DNA of 64,000 bases, from positions 5,518,001-5,582,000 of the forward strand of contig CP141145.1 of NCBI GenBank assembly GCA_035235625.1, in the 5' to 3' direction. Shown here in pieces: positions 1 through 10,689 of this stretch (positions are counted from its first letter, which is position 1; the number at the start of each line of letters is the position of its first letter). The notes under the pieces were generated by a model that saw only the letters and a program-made list of their open reading frames with translations, did no database searches and was not told where the DNA came from. The translations under genes and the position numbers were made by a program. The stretch comes from Saururus chinensis (taxonomy: Eukaryota > Streptophyta > Magnoliopsida > Piperales > Saururaceae).

Positions 1-4
1 ATGT

Positions 5-495
5 ACCCTGATTTGTACCTAGGTTATGCTGAGAATTATCTCTTATTTATACCCTGATTCATGCTGAGTATTATCTCTTAATGTTTACCCTGATTCATAT
101 TGAGTATTATCTCTTATTTATACCCTGATTCATGCTGAGAATTATCTCTTATTTGTACCTTGATTTATGTTTAGTATTATCTCTTATTTTTACCCTGATT
201 CATGCTGAGAATTATCTCTTATTTGTACCATGATTCATGTTTGATCCATGCTGAGTTTAATCACTCATATGTACCCTAATTTACTCTTGATCCATGTTGA
301 GTTTAATCACACATATGTGCCCTAATTTATGTTTGATCTATGCTGAGTTTAATCACACATATGTACCCTGATTTATGCTTGAATTATATTGAGTTTAACA
401 ATCCAGGTTTGCCCAATTCCTTGTTTGGCCCATGCTGAGTTTAACCATCTAGGTTTGCCTTAATTCATGCTTGTTTCATGCTGAAATTAGTATTC
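5..495. repeat. Two-period minisatellite (35- and 46-bp units)
   Basis: About eleven head-to-tail units all begin near ACCCTGATT. Unit starts are 5, 51, 87, 122, 157, 192, 227, 273, 319, 365, 411 and 457. The first unit is 46 bp, the next five are 35-36 bp, and the following five are 46 bp with a TTTGATCCATGCTGAGTTTAA-like insert. The last unit (457 on) fades out. The array runs off the left edge of the window. The common core is a TGATT..ATGCTGAG..T segment. It does not look like coding sequence. Two unit lengths in one array suggest a subunit gained or lost 11 bp and each form then amplified. Confidence 0.85.
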
Positions 496-879
496 TTATC
501 TCAGCCATATATAGGGTTATGTCATGCGGAATGAATTTGGTCATGTCAAGCCTTACTTGAGTTATGATCATGTGGAATGATGTAGGTTGTGATAGCCTTA
601 CTTCATTGTCATATCGTGTTGTTTGTTGCTAGTTATTTCAACCTTATTTGATGTGATAGGTTGCTGAATTGATTAGGGCACTTCAGCCCCAATTCAAGTC
701 ATTATGTTGTTGATATGATGGGTTCATTTTAGCATATGCCTAATTAGTTACTTTGATGCATCTAATACTCTTGTCTCAACCTTAGTGTTGTATGCCATCA
801 TGCTGATTTTGTCAGTTGAGTTCATCCATGATATGTTGTGATTAGTTTCAATCCTTTTGCCTCATGTGGCTGTATCATA
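496..879. other. Noncoding stretch, nothing recognised
   Basis: AT-rich sequence with loose repeats of TGATATG and TTAGTT words. No open frame longer than a few tens of codons and no transposon end or RNA gene was recognised. It may be a decayed continuation of the minisatellite to its left, whose TGCTGA word recurs near 805 and 883. Confidence 0.4.
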
Positions 880-1139
880 TCAAATGCTGAGTCAGAGTTA
901 TGTAAGTTCACAGTAATAGCTATGGCGGTAATTTTCAGACCCGTGTGGTCTCCACTCCTTTGGGACTTTAGTTCTTTGCTCTTTGAGCAAATGCGCAAAC
1001 TAAGTTTTTGAGCATCATGGAAGGCTCAACTACCTCCAGCCAGTGTGCCCATGAGTATAGCTGGTACCTGCATTTCTAGGCCCATGGCTGATCCAAGTGG
1101 ATCTCTAGAGATGTTAGGAATTCCCCGGTAGTATGCAGT
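880..1139. repeat. Dispersed repeat, partner at 22.34-22.56 kb
   Basis: This segment matches the one near 22335-22560 in the same orientation. Shared words include CATCATG(G/A)A, AACTACCTCC and CCCATGGCTGAT/TCCATGGCTGAT followed by a GATCTCTA(G/A)A word. Read on the reverse strand, both copies give a similar peptide around RDxLGSAM and FHDAQK, each with a stop after GGS, so this is an old shared transposon piece rather than a gene. Family unknown. The long LTR at 1140 is inserted right at its edge. Confidence 0.55.
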
Positions 1140-3036
1140 TGTAAGGTCATTGATTTTTTTACAATTTTTTTGTGATTTTTTAATTATTTTTAGCGAAAAA
1201 ATGTGACGCTTCGGCGTATTTGGCCTCAATATTTATACAATAGATTTGATGGTGGGGTTCAGTTGTAGGCCATGGGCCTTGACGTGCACTTACAACGCGA
1301 AAAATTGAGAGAGAATGAAGAGCAAAGGATAAGGGAGAGAAAAAGAAAAAACTTTAAAATTAGAAAACGTCAGGATCAGGCGAGTCCGTTATGGAATTGC
1401 CTAGAACCGCCAAAACCTCTCTCATTCTGGATGATCCAGAGGAGCTCCACCGGCTGGCTGCTGGCCGGCCTCGGCCTGGTCATGGCCATGCAATGGTGAG
1501 GCTGCCTCCCCGGAGCCACCCCAACCCAAATCGACCCCCGTGACCTCCTCCCCACTTTTCCCTCTTCCCTCTCTGTTTTGAGTTTCGATCGCCGCCACTG
1601 TGGGCCGGCAAGGGCTGGCCGGTCGCTGTGAGCTCCACCCTGCCTCGGCAATTGCAGGCATCCTGGCCCCAGTGGGCCTCTCCTCTACCACCCTACTCTT
1701 GTTTCCTCGTCTACTCTATTTTTCACCGAACAAATTGCGCCCCTCCGTTTTAGGCCTTGTAGCCGCCAATGATGGCCAACAGTGGCCAGTCGGCCACCTA
1801 GGTTCCGCCCCGGCATGGCGATAGCTAGGGATAGCCCCTAACCAGTTGGCTCCACCTCCACCTTCCCCCCTGCTTCTTTTCCTTTTGCCATGTTTTTTCG
1901 CCAGAACCTCCTTCTGATTTTTGTTTATGGCGCCAGTGACCGGCTAGACTCCGTCCGGCCTGCCTCAGTCCCGTGACAGTGGTGGGCCACCCCACATGGC
2001 CCCAATTCAGCCTCTACTTCGGAACCATGTCTTGAACGCAATGCATTTTTCGGTCGATTTGAGCGAGAGGCTCTATTTCGGCAGCCACCATTGTTGTCGG
2101 TGGTTAGTTGGGGCTGGTCAGCCTTTGTTTGGCTCTGCCCCGGCTTGGTGACGATGGCAAGGGCCACCTTAGCTGGGCCCCACCTGACCCAGTTTGATCG
2201 TTGTTGACCTCTCTTGCCCATTTTATGCCGTCGGTACCGGACGGCCTTTGGCAAGAATTGGTATGACCTACCTTGACCGATGGTGGACGAGTTCACCTAC
2301 ATAGGCTTTGGCTAGTGGCGGTCTTGTAGCCTTTGCTCGACCTTGAACCTTCCCCCTGCCCTCTCCCGTGCGAGATGCATAGCCACCCACACCATTGGTT
2401 TTGGTTGTGGGTGGTGGTCGGTGATGTTGCTACTTTGATTGGCCACCACTAGGGCCTTAGCCCCGTCGGCCTTTTGTGGGCCTTGGGCCACCTCCGTTCA
2501 GCCCTCTCCCCCTCCCCGTTGGCCGCGTGTGCGATTTAGGGTTCAGGAGCTATTTTGTGCCGCTTGCCCATCGGATGGCTCTGCCATTGAATAGAGTTGA
2601 CACCAGAGCTGCCCACCACCTCTCCTCTGTCCTCGAGTGTCGCCCCACGCCCTCCGCCTTATTGTGGGCTCTTGTTGACACGAAATCTCTACCGTTGTGC
2701 TATCCACGACTGATTTTGGTGTCTTGCGGCCAGCCAAGTACTTCTTAGCCCGCCGACCTACCTTCAGTGAGTACACCCTCGACTTCTAGTCGCACTGCCA
2801 CTTATGTTGGCACAACCTTTCTCCCGGCTGCCCTAGTGTGCCACCGTAGATCACAGATTTTACTGCGTTGGTCCGTGTCACCCTATTTGGCTGTGAGTAC
2901 TTCCGTGCTTCCAAAACCCTATGGGACAATAGCTCTCTCAACTTGGCTATGCTTTTGGTCGCCAACTCTGTTGCCGACACTGCCACTGTCGTGTGCTTGC
3001 CATCAAACATCATGACTACGAGGTAGGGGAGCTTTA

Positions 3037-3602
3037 GGGGTTGTTTGGGTACTGAATCGTGAGAAGATTTAGTCGATTCAATGTTGATTCAGCACTGAAT
3101 TTTTAGAATCTTGTTTGTGTACAGAAGCTGCCCTGAATTAAAAATTCAGTACTAAAGTTAGATTCAGGCTGTTTCAAGCCTGAATCGGCCTGAATCATTG
3201 AATCACCTCATGAGGTGATTCAGCCGATTCAATCTCCTAATCACCGTTTTAAAAATTACAGTTTCTATATTTTTCAATGGTTATCATTCATATCGATTTG
3301 AGCCTCGATAAACGTGCAATATAGGTAGGGCTCACTTTAAAAATTCAAAATTACCTACCCTTGTGGGATCTTGTTTGATAGAGCTTGAATTTAGAAGCTT
3401 AATAGTACGAAAAACATACATATTTGAGTTAGAGAGAGAGTTATATTAGTTTAAAGTTTTAAAATTGGGTTCGACACGACATCTGAATTTATTCTAACAA
3501 ATTCTCTTACCAAACGTGATTCAGTTTCGACGGTGAATTTTTTGAATTAATTCACTACTGAATTAATTTGCTATTGAATTGATTCAGTACCCAAACGACC
3601 CC
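3037..3602. mobile_element. Tourist/PIF-Harbinger-like MITE
   Basis: The ends are inverted: GGGGTTGTTTGGGTACTGAA at the left and the complement of GGGGTCGTTTGGGTACTGAA at the right, 22 bp with one mismatch. A TTA lies directly outside each end (3034-3036 and 3603-3605), the 3-bp target duplication of PIF/Harbinger elements. The matching site in the other long LTR (30540-30560) lacks the insert, which gives an empty-site comparison. The element has no coding capacity. Its centre carries a 24-bp perfect palindrome TGAATCACCTCATGAGG..., and several GATTCA words recur throughout. Confidence 0.88.
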
Positions 3603-3780
3603 TTAAACTCGTATTTTCATAATAGCATGCTTTGAGTGAGTAGTAACATGCTAGGATTGTATGATTCAGTGCTTTGAATATTAAATCATGATTTGTTTGC
3701 ATGATATAAGAGGATAAATTATTTCATGTTGAAATGCATATAACATGCATGTGAGCTCTATGTATGGTTGATGCATGTAT

Positions 3781-3955
3781 GTGCTAGTGATGGCTAGCAT
3801 GTATGTTAGTAAGCTACATGTGTGTATGTGTATGTATGTGCTAGTGATGGCTAGCGAGTATGTTGATAAGCTACATGTATGGATGTGTATGTGTGTGCTA
3901 GTGATGGCTAGCAAGTATGTTGGTAAGCTACATGTATGGATGTGTATGTGTATGC
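3781..3955. repeat. 57-bp tandem repeat inside long LTR copy 1
   Basis: Three units, each with GTGCTAGTGATGGCTAGC, start at 3781, 3838 and 3895, an exact 57-bp spacing. The same core is repeated at 43 bp in the related LTR at 30719-30985. Confidence 0.85.
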
Positions 3956-4440
3956 TATATGTATGTGTGATGGACATATGTATGTATGACGGCTACATGC
4001 CTATCTGATGAATATGTGTATGCGTTTGGGGGCAAAAGTATGGTCGATGACCAGTAAGAGGTGACAGAAGGTTTCATCTGGGTTTGTTGTGGATGTCTAA
4101 GTGTTTGACAAAAGACAGATGATGTAAGTTTGATGAGTGAGGTTTGGATCAATTTGGATTGGATTGGTTTGGATCAGAGCGTATGTTAGGGGATTGTTAG
4201 ACAATTAGAGTGTGCATAATTGTACAAGCATAATGTACAAATTATGAAGTGAAAAGTAAGCTCAACAAGTGACGTATTAGTAAGAGGGTGATAACTAGGG
4301 TTGACTTTGAGGAGCTCAGTTTGATGACTTCTATGTAAGATGATTTGGCCATAAGGTGGATGGCGAAGATTGTATATGTAAGGATTTGAGGTACAGTGAG
4401 CTATGTTGTGAGTTGGATTGGGTTAAGTGAAGTTTGCAAC

Positions 4441-4620
4441 AATGGAAAAATTGTGTTTGTGGAGAAATAGGGAGAGAATATTGAAGGAAGGAGGAGGGAC
4501 AAAGGGGAAAGAGAGAGTTGACGAGATGGAGAGGGAGAGAAGAGGGAGAGGGCATTGGTTTTGCAAAGAAATAGAGAGAGAGAGAGGTCATGGCATGGGG
4601 AGGGCAGAGAGAGGGTTACA
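4441..4620. repeat. Purine-rich (GA/GGA) low-complexity tract
   Basis: About 180 bp are strongly purine-biased on the plus strand, with GAGAGAGAGAG, GGGAGAG and GGAAGGAGGAGGG runs. The open frames across it on both strands reflect this bias. It starts where similarity to the long LTR ends. Confidence 0.7.
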
Positions 4621-4928
4621 CTTCCCACCAGGGATATACCGCCCACCCTATGAGTTAGGATAATTAGGGGGGAGGTACCCCCATTGCTTCTTGAGGTAAA
4701 TTATTAATTCATGAAGGTTTTCTTCTTAAATGTTTTTCCACATTACCTAGCCAAAGAAGCCATTATTCTATATTCCCTAGTTTGTAAGTAAAAATCTTAC
4801 GGAACCGAGACTTACACAATATTATAGGAAAATTGGACCGATATACCCCTATGTTACGGTTTAGAGTTTTATATCATCTAAACTAGGTAAACCGTCGCAT
4901 TTACCTAGAAACGACCAACCATGAAGCG

Positions 4929-5140
4929 ACCCATCGGACCGCCAATTTCCAAATCCTGTTAGTGAGAAGAGAAAATGTAGTGGGAGGTCCAATTTCCAAC
5001 CCATCTAACCGGTGATTTTGAAATACCAACAAGTAAGAAGCGAAAACATATTGGGAGGTCTAATTTTTTACCCATCCGACCGACAATTTCCAAAGTTCCC
5101 ACTGTGAAGCGAGGTTCGTCAGAAGGTATACTCATGAAGA
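4929..5140. repeat. Three-copy 70-71-bp tandem repeat
   Basis: Units begin with ACCCATCGGACC (4929), ACCCATCTAACC (4999) and ACCCATCCGACC (5070). Each carries a CCAATTTCC or GATTTTGAAAT word and a GAAGCGA/GAAGAGA word. No coding or known family was recognised. Confidence 0.75.
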
Positions 5141-5289
5141 TCATCAACCCATTGAGAGGTTAATCCGGTGAGGCTCATTAGCATCAACCAATTGTCGACT
5201 TCCATGGTAATAGCCTATAATTCTAATTCTAATTCTTTTCATATGTTTGTATAAATGATTCTCCATATATCATGTTATGGAGCACACGA

Positions 5290-5520
5290 TGGGTAATGTT
5301 TGCATACACACTACATAATCGTGTTATCAATAATACAATACAAACAATATTGTGTAATCGATAATATGATATACGACATTGAGAAGTCATGTTATCGTGT
5401 ATGGGAGGCATACATATCATGTTATCAATAACATGAAATATATGACATTGAAAAATTATGCTATCATATATGAGAAGGCATCCTATTGTGTTATTGATAA
5501 CACGATATATGAACTTAGCA
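5290..5520. repeat. Palindromic-motif cluster 1
   Basis: Five near copies of a palindrome close to GTGTTATCGATAACAC occur here, for example ATCATGTTATCAATAACATG (5418 on) and GTGTTATTGATAACAC (5486 on). The same motif recurs in clusters up to 10.64 kb. Confidence 0.7.
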
Positions 5521-5587
5521 TATATTAGAATATTAGTTACACAATGTCAATCAATGTGACTCTTTGATTTTGGTCATAATCCATAGT

Positions 5588-5588
<1 letters not shown>

Positions 5589-5663
<75 letters not shown>
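5589..5663. repeat. (AT)n microsatellite
   Basis: An uninterrupted TA dinucleotide run of about 75 bp. The open frame across it (poly Ile-Tyr) is not a gene. Confidence 0.98.
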
Positions 5664-5665
<2 letters not shown>

Positions 5666-5916
5666 CAGACGAAGGCTACAAAATACAATCAAATTGTGGA
5701 ATCAGTGATGACTCAGAAAAGAAGAAGAGAATTTATGGGAGGAGACCGAGTCTGGGAACAAACAGTTTCCCTGGTGGAGTTTAACTATCAAAAGATCTCA
5801 TTGAATCGAGACCAGGATGTAACATAATTTTGGAGGAGACTAGGTTCTACCTAGTATACTATTGTGAGCAATATATTCATAATATCCAGGCCGCTCTTGG
5901 ATGTTCTAATAGGTGA

Positions 5917-6416
5917 GTGTTGGGACGACTCGCAAGAGGTGTCCAACATCCGGGGCAAAAGACTACCCCTCAGGAGGAAGAAGTCACATTGATCATGGGT
6001 TTGATGGCGAAAGGAAACATGTTGAAGTTGGGCAGTGTCAACGGGAAGTCTGCCCAAGGCAAGGGGAAATTCTTCAAAAGGTTATTTGCAAGGAAGTTGC
6101 TAATGAAAAATCTCTATGAAGAAATGTTGAAGGAAGTGGCAAAAAATAGGCATGTTGTCTCTGACAAGGACTTAACATGCTTGGCCATAGTTCACATGGG
6201 GCCCTCATATTATTCACACCGAACAACAGATCTGTCTCCCGATCTTTGAGTGACTTCCTCGATGACCTAGCTATTGTGGAGAGGTACAACTAGGCAGAAC
6301 CCTTTCATGACATGTTGTGTCATGGCATATCCTAAGCCCACCGCATCAACAGGAGCAAAGAAGATGAGTGCTTTGCCATAGCCGGTATTCTCATTGGGGC
6401 TTCATTCATGCTACAG
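5917..6416 (+). pseudogene. Decayed coding segment, possibly plant-mobile-domain-like
   Basis: An open frame of 110 codons (5917-6249) is rich in Lys, Leu and Glu, with stretches such as KNLYEEMLKEVAKNRHVVSD. Coding-like sequence continues in another frame to about 6416, with words such as FLDDLAIVERYN and IAGILIGASFMLQ. The order (helical segment, LDDL..V..Y, hydrophobic GA.. LQ) recalls plant mobile domain/DUF1985-type proteins that often travel with Mutator-like elements, but the match is weak. The segment ends at ACAG|GTAAAT, which looks like a 5' splice site. Several stops interrupt it, so it is not a working gene. Confidence 0.35.
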
Positions 6417-6750
6417 GTAAATTTCGTATTATTGATTGCTTGATTACTTATATTAGCATAGAATCAATAATACAACAACATATTATCATTTTAGGTATTT
6501 AGTCTTATAAATAACACACTAGTATAATTAGTGTGGTTTAGATCACATACCAATTTTATTTCCATGTTATTGATCACATTCTAGTTAGGTTAGCATGTTT
6601 TGGATAACATGATAATTTACCATATCGTGTTTCTTCAATTACACAATGTGAGTATTTCGTGTAAGCAATGACACAATTAGTTTAATAAATGTGTTTTCCA
6701 GGATACAATATATATGATATTGGATCACTATTAATGGGATTATTTTGCTA
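6417..6750. repeat. Palindromic-motif cluster 2 (intron-like spacer)
   Basis: An AT-rich stretch between two coding-like segments, with copies such as CATGTTATTGATCACAT (6563 on), CATGTTTTGGATAACATG (6595 on) and CGTGTAAGCAATGACAC (6658 on). It begins with a GTAAAT donor-like word and ends near a TAATGTAG acceptor-like word, so it may once have been an intron. Confidence 0.5.
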
Positions 6751-7088
6751 ATGTAGTGTGGTGTTTTTAGCACACTTTGTCTATATGGGCTCCAAGTTCT
6801 CCCCCATGTAGTCCAAGGTGCAAGAGGTGGCCCGGGTTTACCCAATTGCTGCTGAACGTGGAGAAGGTCACTAAACTTGACTCGGCCAACAAAAAAGTTG
6901 AGGAAGAAATTGTTGGCTCATCATAGGATGAGTAAGTGGTACGAGGAGATACTCAAGGGCTAAAGGTAGATTCTGAAGTCATTTTGCAAATAACTCCAAC
7001 AGTCGAAGATGCCTACTTTATGGCAGGACAACGGCTGGCCCAAAAGGTGAAGAAGACAACCATGCATTCTTCAATATAGTGGAAAAAA

Positions 7089-7409
7089 GTGCTTGTTCAA
7101 GCACAATGTGGCCAGGCGTTAGGACAATCTCAATCTCGCAAAGACATTATTGAGAGATTTGTCATGACACTAGATGTCATGAGTAGGATTATTGATGTCA
7201 ATTTGGAGAAGGTTGCCTTGTACGGAGAGTGGGGCTGGAGTACCGAAAGTGTGCAAATTGCATTGCAAAGTGTTAAAAATACTTTTGAGGTGGCTAAGGG
7301 GTTAATCGAACAAATGCAACCTCCACATGAAAACATATCTCATTTGGAAATCGAGCCTCCACACGAAGCCCCTCAATTGGAGAAAATATGTTCTTCAATT
7401 TGCAAATGA
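7089..7409 (+). pseudogene. Coding-like segment, helical 106-codon frame
   Basis: The frame encodes a Met-started, Glu- and Val-rich segment with heptad-like spacing (RKDIIERFVMTLDVMSRIID and VALYGEWGW). No known domain was recognised. It lies between palindrome clusters 2 and 3 in the same direction as 5917-6416 and 7855-8289 and may be another segment of the same decayed unit. A GTAAGT donor-like word lies at 7424, just after it. Confidence 0.3.
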
Positions 7410-7427
7410 TGATTTCATTTTTTGTAA

Positions 7428-7805
7428 GTATTATCATCTTATATTCAATGATACGACCTACTTGGAAATGTGTGTTATCGATGACACGATACATTTTCAA
7501 TTTGTATTATCATAAAATCAATGAGGTTGTACGTTGTTTCATCGATAACATACTAGTTTGCATTATCATCTTATATTCAAAACAATTTCTGAGTAGTTGT
7601 GTGATTTATAACATGACCTTTCGTATTATCGTGTTATATTCAAAACGACTTTCAAATAGTCATGTAATCAATAACATGCCAGTTTGTATTATCGTCATAT
7701 ATTCAAAACAACTTTGTAGTAGTTGTGTAATCAATAACACGACCTTCGGTATTATCGTATTAGAGTCAATATGACTTTGGAATAGTAGTGCCATCAATAA
7801 CATTT
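7428..7805. repeat. 63-bp tandem array with palindromic motif (cluster 3)
   Basis: Six units start at 7428, 7504, 7560, 7623, 7686 and 7749; the last three spacings are exactly 63 bp. Each begins G(T/C)ATTATC(A/G)T and most contain TCAATAACA or TCGATAACA, half of the palindrome found throughout 5.3-10.6 kb. A pyrimidine tract and TTTTACAG acceptor-like word follow at about 7847-7854. Confidence 0.85.
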
Positions 7806-7854
7806 TTTTTACTTTCATATATATAATAATACTACTTGTTGTATGTATTTTACA

Positions 7855-8289
7855 GAGAAAAGGGAACCCAAAGATGACTCCCCAAAGAAAAATAAGGGTC
7901 CGATGGTTGAACGAACAAATATCACCAGATTCCTCAAGAAAATTAATGAGGAAGTGGTGCAAGCCTGAGCAATAGTGGTGCCGCCGAAGGAAATGATGCT
8001 AAAGATTAAGAAATAAAAAGCTTTAGATGCTGGCCCCATGACATCTTTACTACCACCCATGCCTTGGAGGACAAGGTACAAAATGGCTAATCCACCAATG
8101 CAGGCAACCAAGGGGGAGGTAGACAAGGAGGATGCAACCAAGGAGGAGCTAGCCAAGGTTGAGGCAGCTAATAGGGTGCCAGGCTTAGTTCGTCCAAAGT
8201 TAATTAGCAGCTTCCTGGCCAAGAAGATTAGAAAGCCAACTCAGTTGGCAAGGGACCATGGGGAGGTGAGGCCAAGGGAGGAAGTTTAA
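7855..8289 (+). pseudogene. Lys/Glu/Ala-rich coding-like segment
   Basis: After an acceptor-like TTTTACAG the sequence reads as a Lys-rich, charged peptide, with an 83-codon open frame at 8038-8289 (for example KGEVDKEDATKEELAKVEAA). Composition suggests a disordered linker or a nuclear basic region. No domain was recognised. It follows the array at 7428-7805 in the same direction as the earlier segments and carries stops in its first part. Confidence 0.3.
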
Positions 8290-8695
8290 TTGACAGCTAT
8301 CCCTTCCACATATGTTGTCTCTGCCCAAGATGAATTTGCTACAAAGTCTCCTAACCCAGTACTACAATGCTTCTTTCAACTCAGCCACTATATCGGATAC
8401 TACTAATCCAGTTGATCAGGAACTACTAGAGAGTATCAAAAGTGTGATAGATTTCGAAGAGCACGTTGAGAAGTAGCAAAATGACATGGATGAGGTTACA
8501 ATGGTGTTGCACAAGTACGTTGACCTCCAACACGTGTTCTACATGGAGATCTTATGTAGAGAAGATTAAGAGACAATCATGAATTTTATGGCCAACCCAC
8601 ACAAGCAATGGTATATGGCGATGCTTCTCTATACAAATTATGTGTCTCTGCTTCATTAGGGGTGCATAACAAATGCATTAAGAATTGGTTTATGA
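8290..8695 (+). other. Weak coding-like stretch, unrecognised
   Basis: Short blocks in shifting frames look protein-like (such as DEVTMVLHKYVDLQHVFYME near 8490), but stops are frequent and no family was recognised. It may be the tail of the decayed unit. Confidence 0.2.
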
Positions 8696-9030
8696 TTTTT
8701 TTCGTGTTATTGACCACATGAAAATTTACATATCGTGTTTTTGAATAACACGATATGTGAAATCATGCAATGGCCATGACCGGAATTCTCATTATTGATA
8801 ATATGAAATTGCCACATGTCATTGTTTAAATAACACGATAAGTTTAAAAAAAATGATTATCATGTACTCATTGTGTTTGTATTTACATGACATATTGTAT
8901 GTCATGTTATCACTTACACGATGAGTTTGTGTGTCATGTTTGTATTTACATGACTTATCATATGTCATTTTATCACAAACACAGTCATATTTTATTGACG
9001 ATATTTGGTCATATATGTCTTTTGCCAACT
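8696..9030. repeat. Palindromic-motif cluster 4
   Basis: Contains ATCGTGTTTTTGAATAACACGAT (about 8729-8751), CATGTTATCACTTACACGATG (about 8907) and several partial copies. The reverse open frame 8819-9028 is a by-product of the repeats. Confidence 0.6.
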
Positions 9031-9214
9031 ATTGGATGAACGAAAAATGATATATCCTAGTGTTTATATGAACTGCTTCATCTTGAAATTTACCATCCAT
9101 CACTGCTACAATGTAGGGACGTAGCATGACAATGTGGACACAATCACCGCTCTACAGGGAGAAGAGGTTTGGGTAATAAAAAACACACACACACACCAAC
9201 TAGTTCGTGTTTGG

Positions 9215-9540
9215 AATAACTTGTAGTAACGTTAGGTCGTGTTAATGATAACATGCATGCCAGTTAAGTCGTGCTTTGGACAACATCACACAAGGTAGGT
9301 CATGCCATCAATAACACAAGTCTAGATAGGTCTTGTAATTGACCAAAATATTGTGTTATCAACAACATGCACACTAGGTAGGTCGTGTCATCGATAACAT
9401 GTAGTAAAGTTAAGTTGCTCATGTTATCAACCACACACACTCAAGATAGGTTGTGTGATATCTATCACGAACTGTGGTTAGGTCATGTTAGGGACAAAAC
9501 AAATTTCTCTTTTCACATGTTATCGATAACACAAATTTCA
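9215..9540. repeat. Palindromic-motif cluster 5, dense
   Basis: Nine or more copies occur in about 320 bp, most preceded by AGGT: TCGTGTTAATGATAACATG, GTCATGCCATCAATAACAC, TTGTGTTATCAACAACATG, GTCGTGTCATCGATAACATG and CACATGTTATCGATAACAC among them. Spacing is about 25-45 bp and irregular. A short (CA)n run lies at about 9182-9200. Confidence 0.75.
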
Positions 9541-10340
9541 TATGTAGCAAAATTGATATGCACAGTGCAAATTTTATAAAACTTTCTCTTTAATTATTGG
9601 GAGTTGATGAGTACATTGTCTAAACAACAAAAAGTAAAAAAACATACATAAGTAGACCAAAAAAGTACAAAAGTTAAAAAATACAAAAATGAAAGTAAAC
9701 ATCGCACATCATCTATCTATAGGAGCACAACTTTGTGAGCCACCAGAAAAAATGTTTATAGACATTTAGGACATTGAAATAACCCCCGATTATGACTCCT
9801 CCCCCTCCAAGGCGGATGAGAAGAGTGGTGTAGACAAATTGGCAAATTCATTTCACAATACATGCCATTAATCTTCAACATTGACCTTTCATTTGCCCAG
9901 AAGGCAGACAACTCATAGTTGGACATTATTTCAATGTCCTAATGCTCATGGAGATGTACGGTGTGTGATCCAACTATCAACTTACAATCGGAAGTCCGTC
10001 AGCCATCGGTTATCGTTAATCATCATGAGTCAGTCGCCTATTGATGACACGACTGTCTCCAGTAGCATTTGTTGTTGTTAGAGGCCCACCTCTGTTCATG
10101 TTCCTTTGTTGGGTTTGAAGTGGGTGTCGAATGGTCATTTAATGGAATTTCTTAGGATTTTATTTGTCGAGATGGAATTAGAGATGAAGTAAGGACTGCA
10201 TCGGAATTTGGCAAGACATTTTGGTTTGCTGCACCTAAAATTAGTTTATTACACCGAAAGTTGATGTGACTCTTCGGAAATTGGTGATTATGGCCGAAAA
10301 AATCGGTGTGATGCGTAAAAAATGGGGATAATTTAGTTAA
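9541..10340. other. Noncoding stretch, nothing recognised
   Basis: AT-rich sequence with scattered short open frames on both strands. No domain was recognised in any frame. Confidence 0.3.
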
Positions 10341-10650
10341 TGCTTTGGTCGTGTTATTTATAACACTAAGTACATTTATTGTGTAATTAGTAACACATAG
10401 TGACAAAAAATATGTAATATTTATTGAAAGTCCTTTTTTATAGTGTAATTGGTAACACATAATCCCTTTGATCGTGTTTTTGATTGCACAATATGTATAC
10501 ATAAGGTAATATGAACAATACATAAATCAACATATCGTATTCTCGGCATCACGAACTCGATTAAGGTCATGCTATCGATAACGTAATGTGCATACAATAT
10601 CGTATATGGTAACACGACATTCATCAAAAATCATGTTTTTAAGAACATGA
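10341..10650. repeat. Palindromic-motif cluster 6
   Basis: About eight copies, for example GTCGTGTTATTTATAACAC (10347 on), GTGTAATTAGTAACACA (10380 on), GTGTAATTGGTAACACA (10443 on) and TCATGCTATCGATAACG (10566 on). The reverse open frames here come from the repeats. Confidence 0.7.
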
Positions 10651-10689
10651 CTATAAAATACATTTCTTCCAATCAACTAATGAACAGGG

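Larger units (their letters stand above)
1140..4440 (+). mobile_element. Long LTR copy 1 (partial), same family as 28869-33431
   Basis: The sequence starts TGTAAGGTCATTGATTTTT, matching TGTAAGGTCCCTGATTTTT at 28869. It stays collinear with that LTR through the ATGTGACGCTTCGGC block (1200/28940), the GC-rich middle, the GCATGCTTTGA block (3627/30570), the CTAGTGATGGCTAG tandem repeats and the ATGATTTGGCCATAAG block (4338/31380). Similarity stops near 4440, so the last part of the LTR is absent here. A 566-bp MITE interrupts it at 3037. It is a fossil LTR, clearly diverged from copy 2. A Ty3/Gypsy origin is inferred from the TG..CA ends and general build. Confidence 0.75.

Noticed and set aside
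1376-3015. Many GC-rich frames on both strands (up to 123 codons)
   Set aside because: They lie in the GC-rich half of the long LTR; the homologous frames in the copy at 29.1-30.5 kb are not conserved as protein.
4331-4663. Overlapping frames rich in Ser/Leu or Glu/Arg
   Set aside because: Artefact of the purine-rich tract.
5587-5784. Plus-strand frame starting MIYIYIYI
   Set aside because: It translates the (AT)n microsatellite.
7428-7805. CRISPR-like regular repeats
   Set aside because: Units are contiguous without unique spacers, and the sequence is from a plant nuclear genome.
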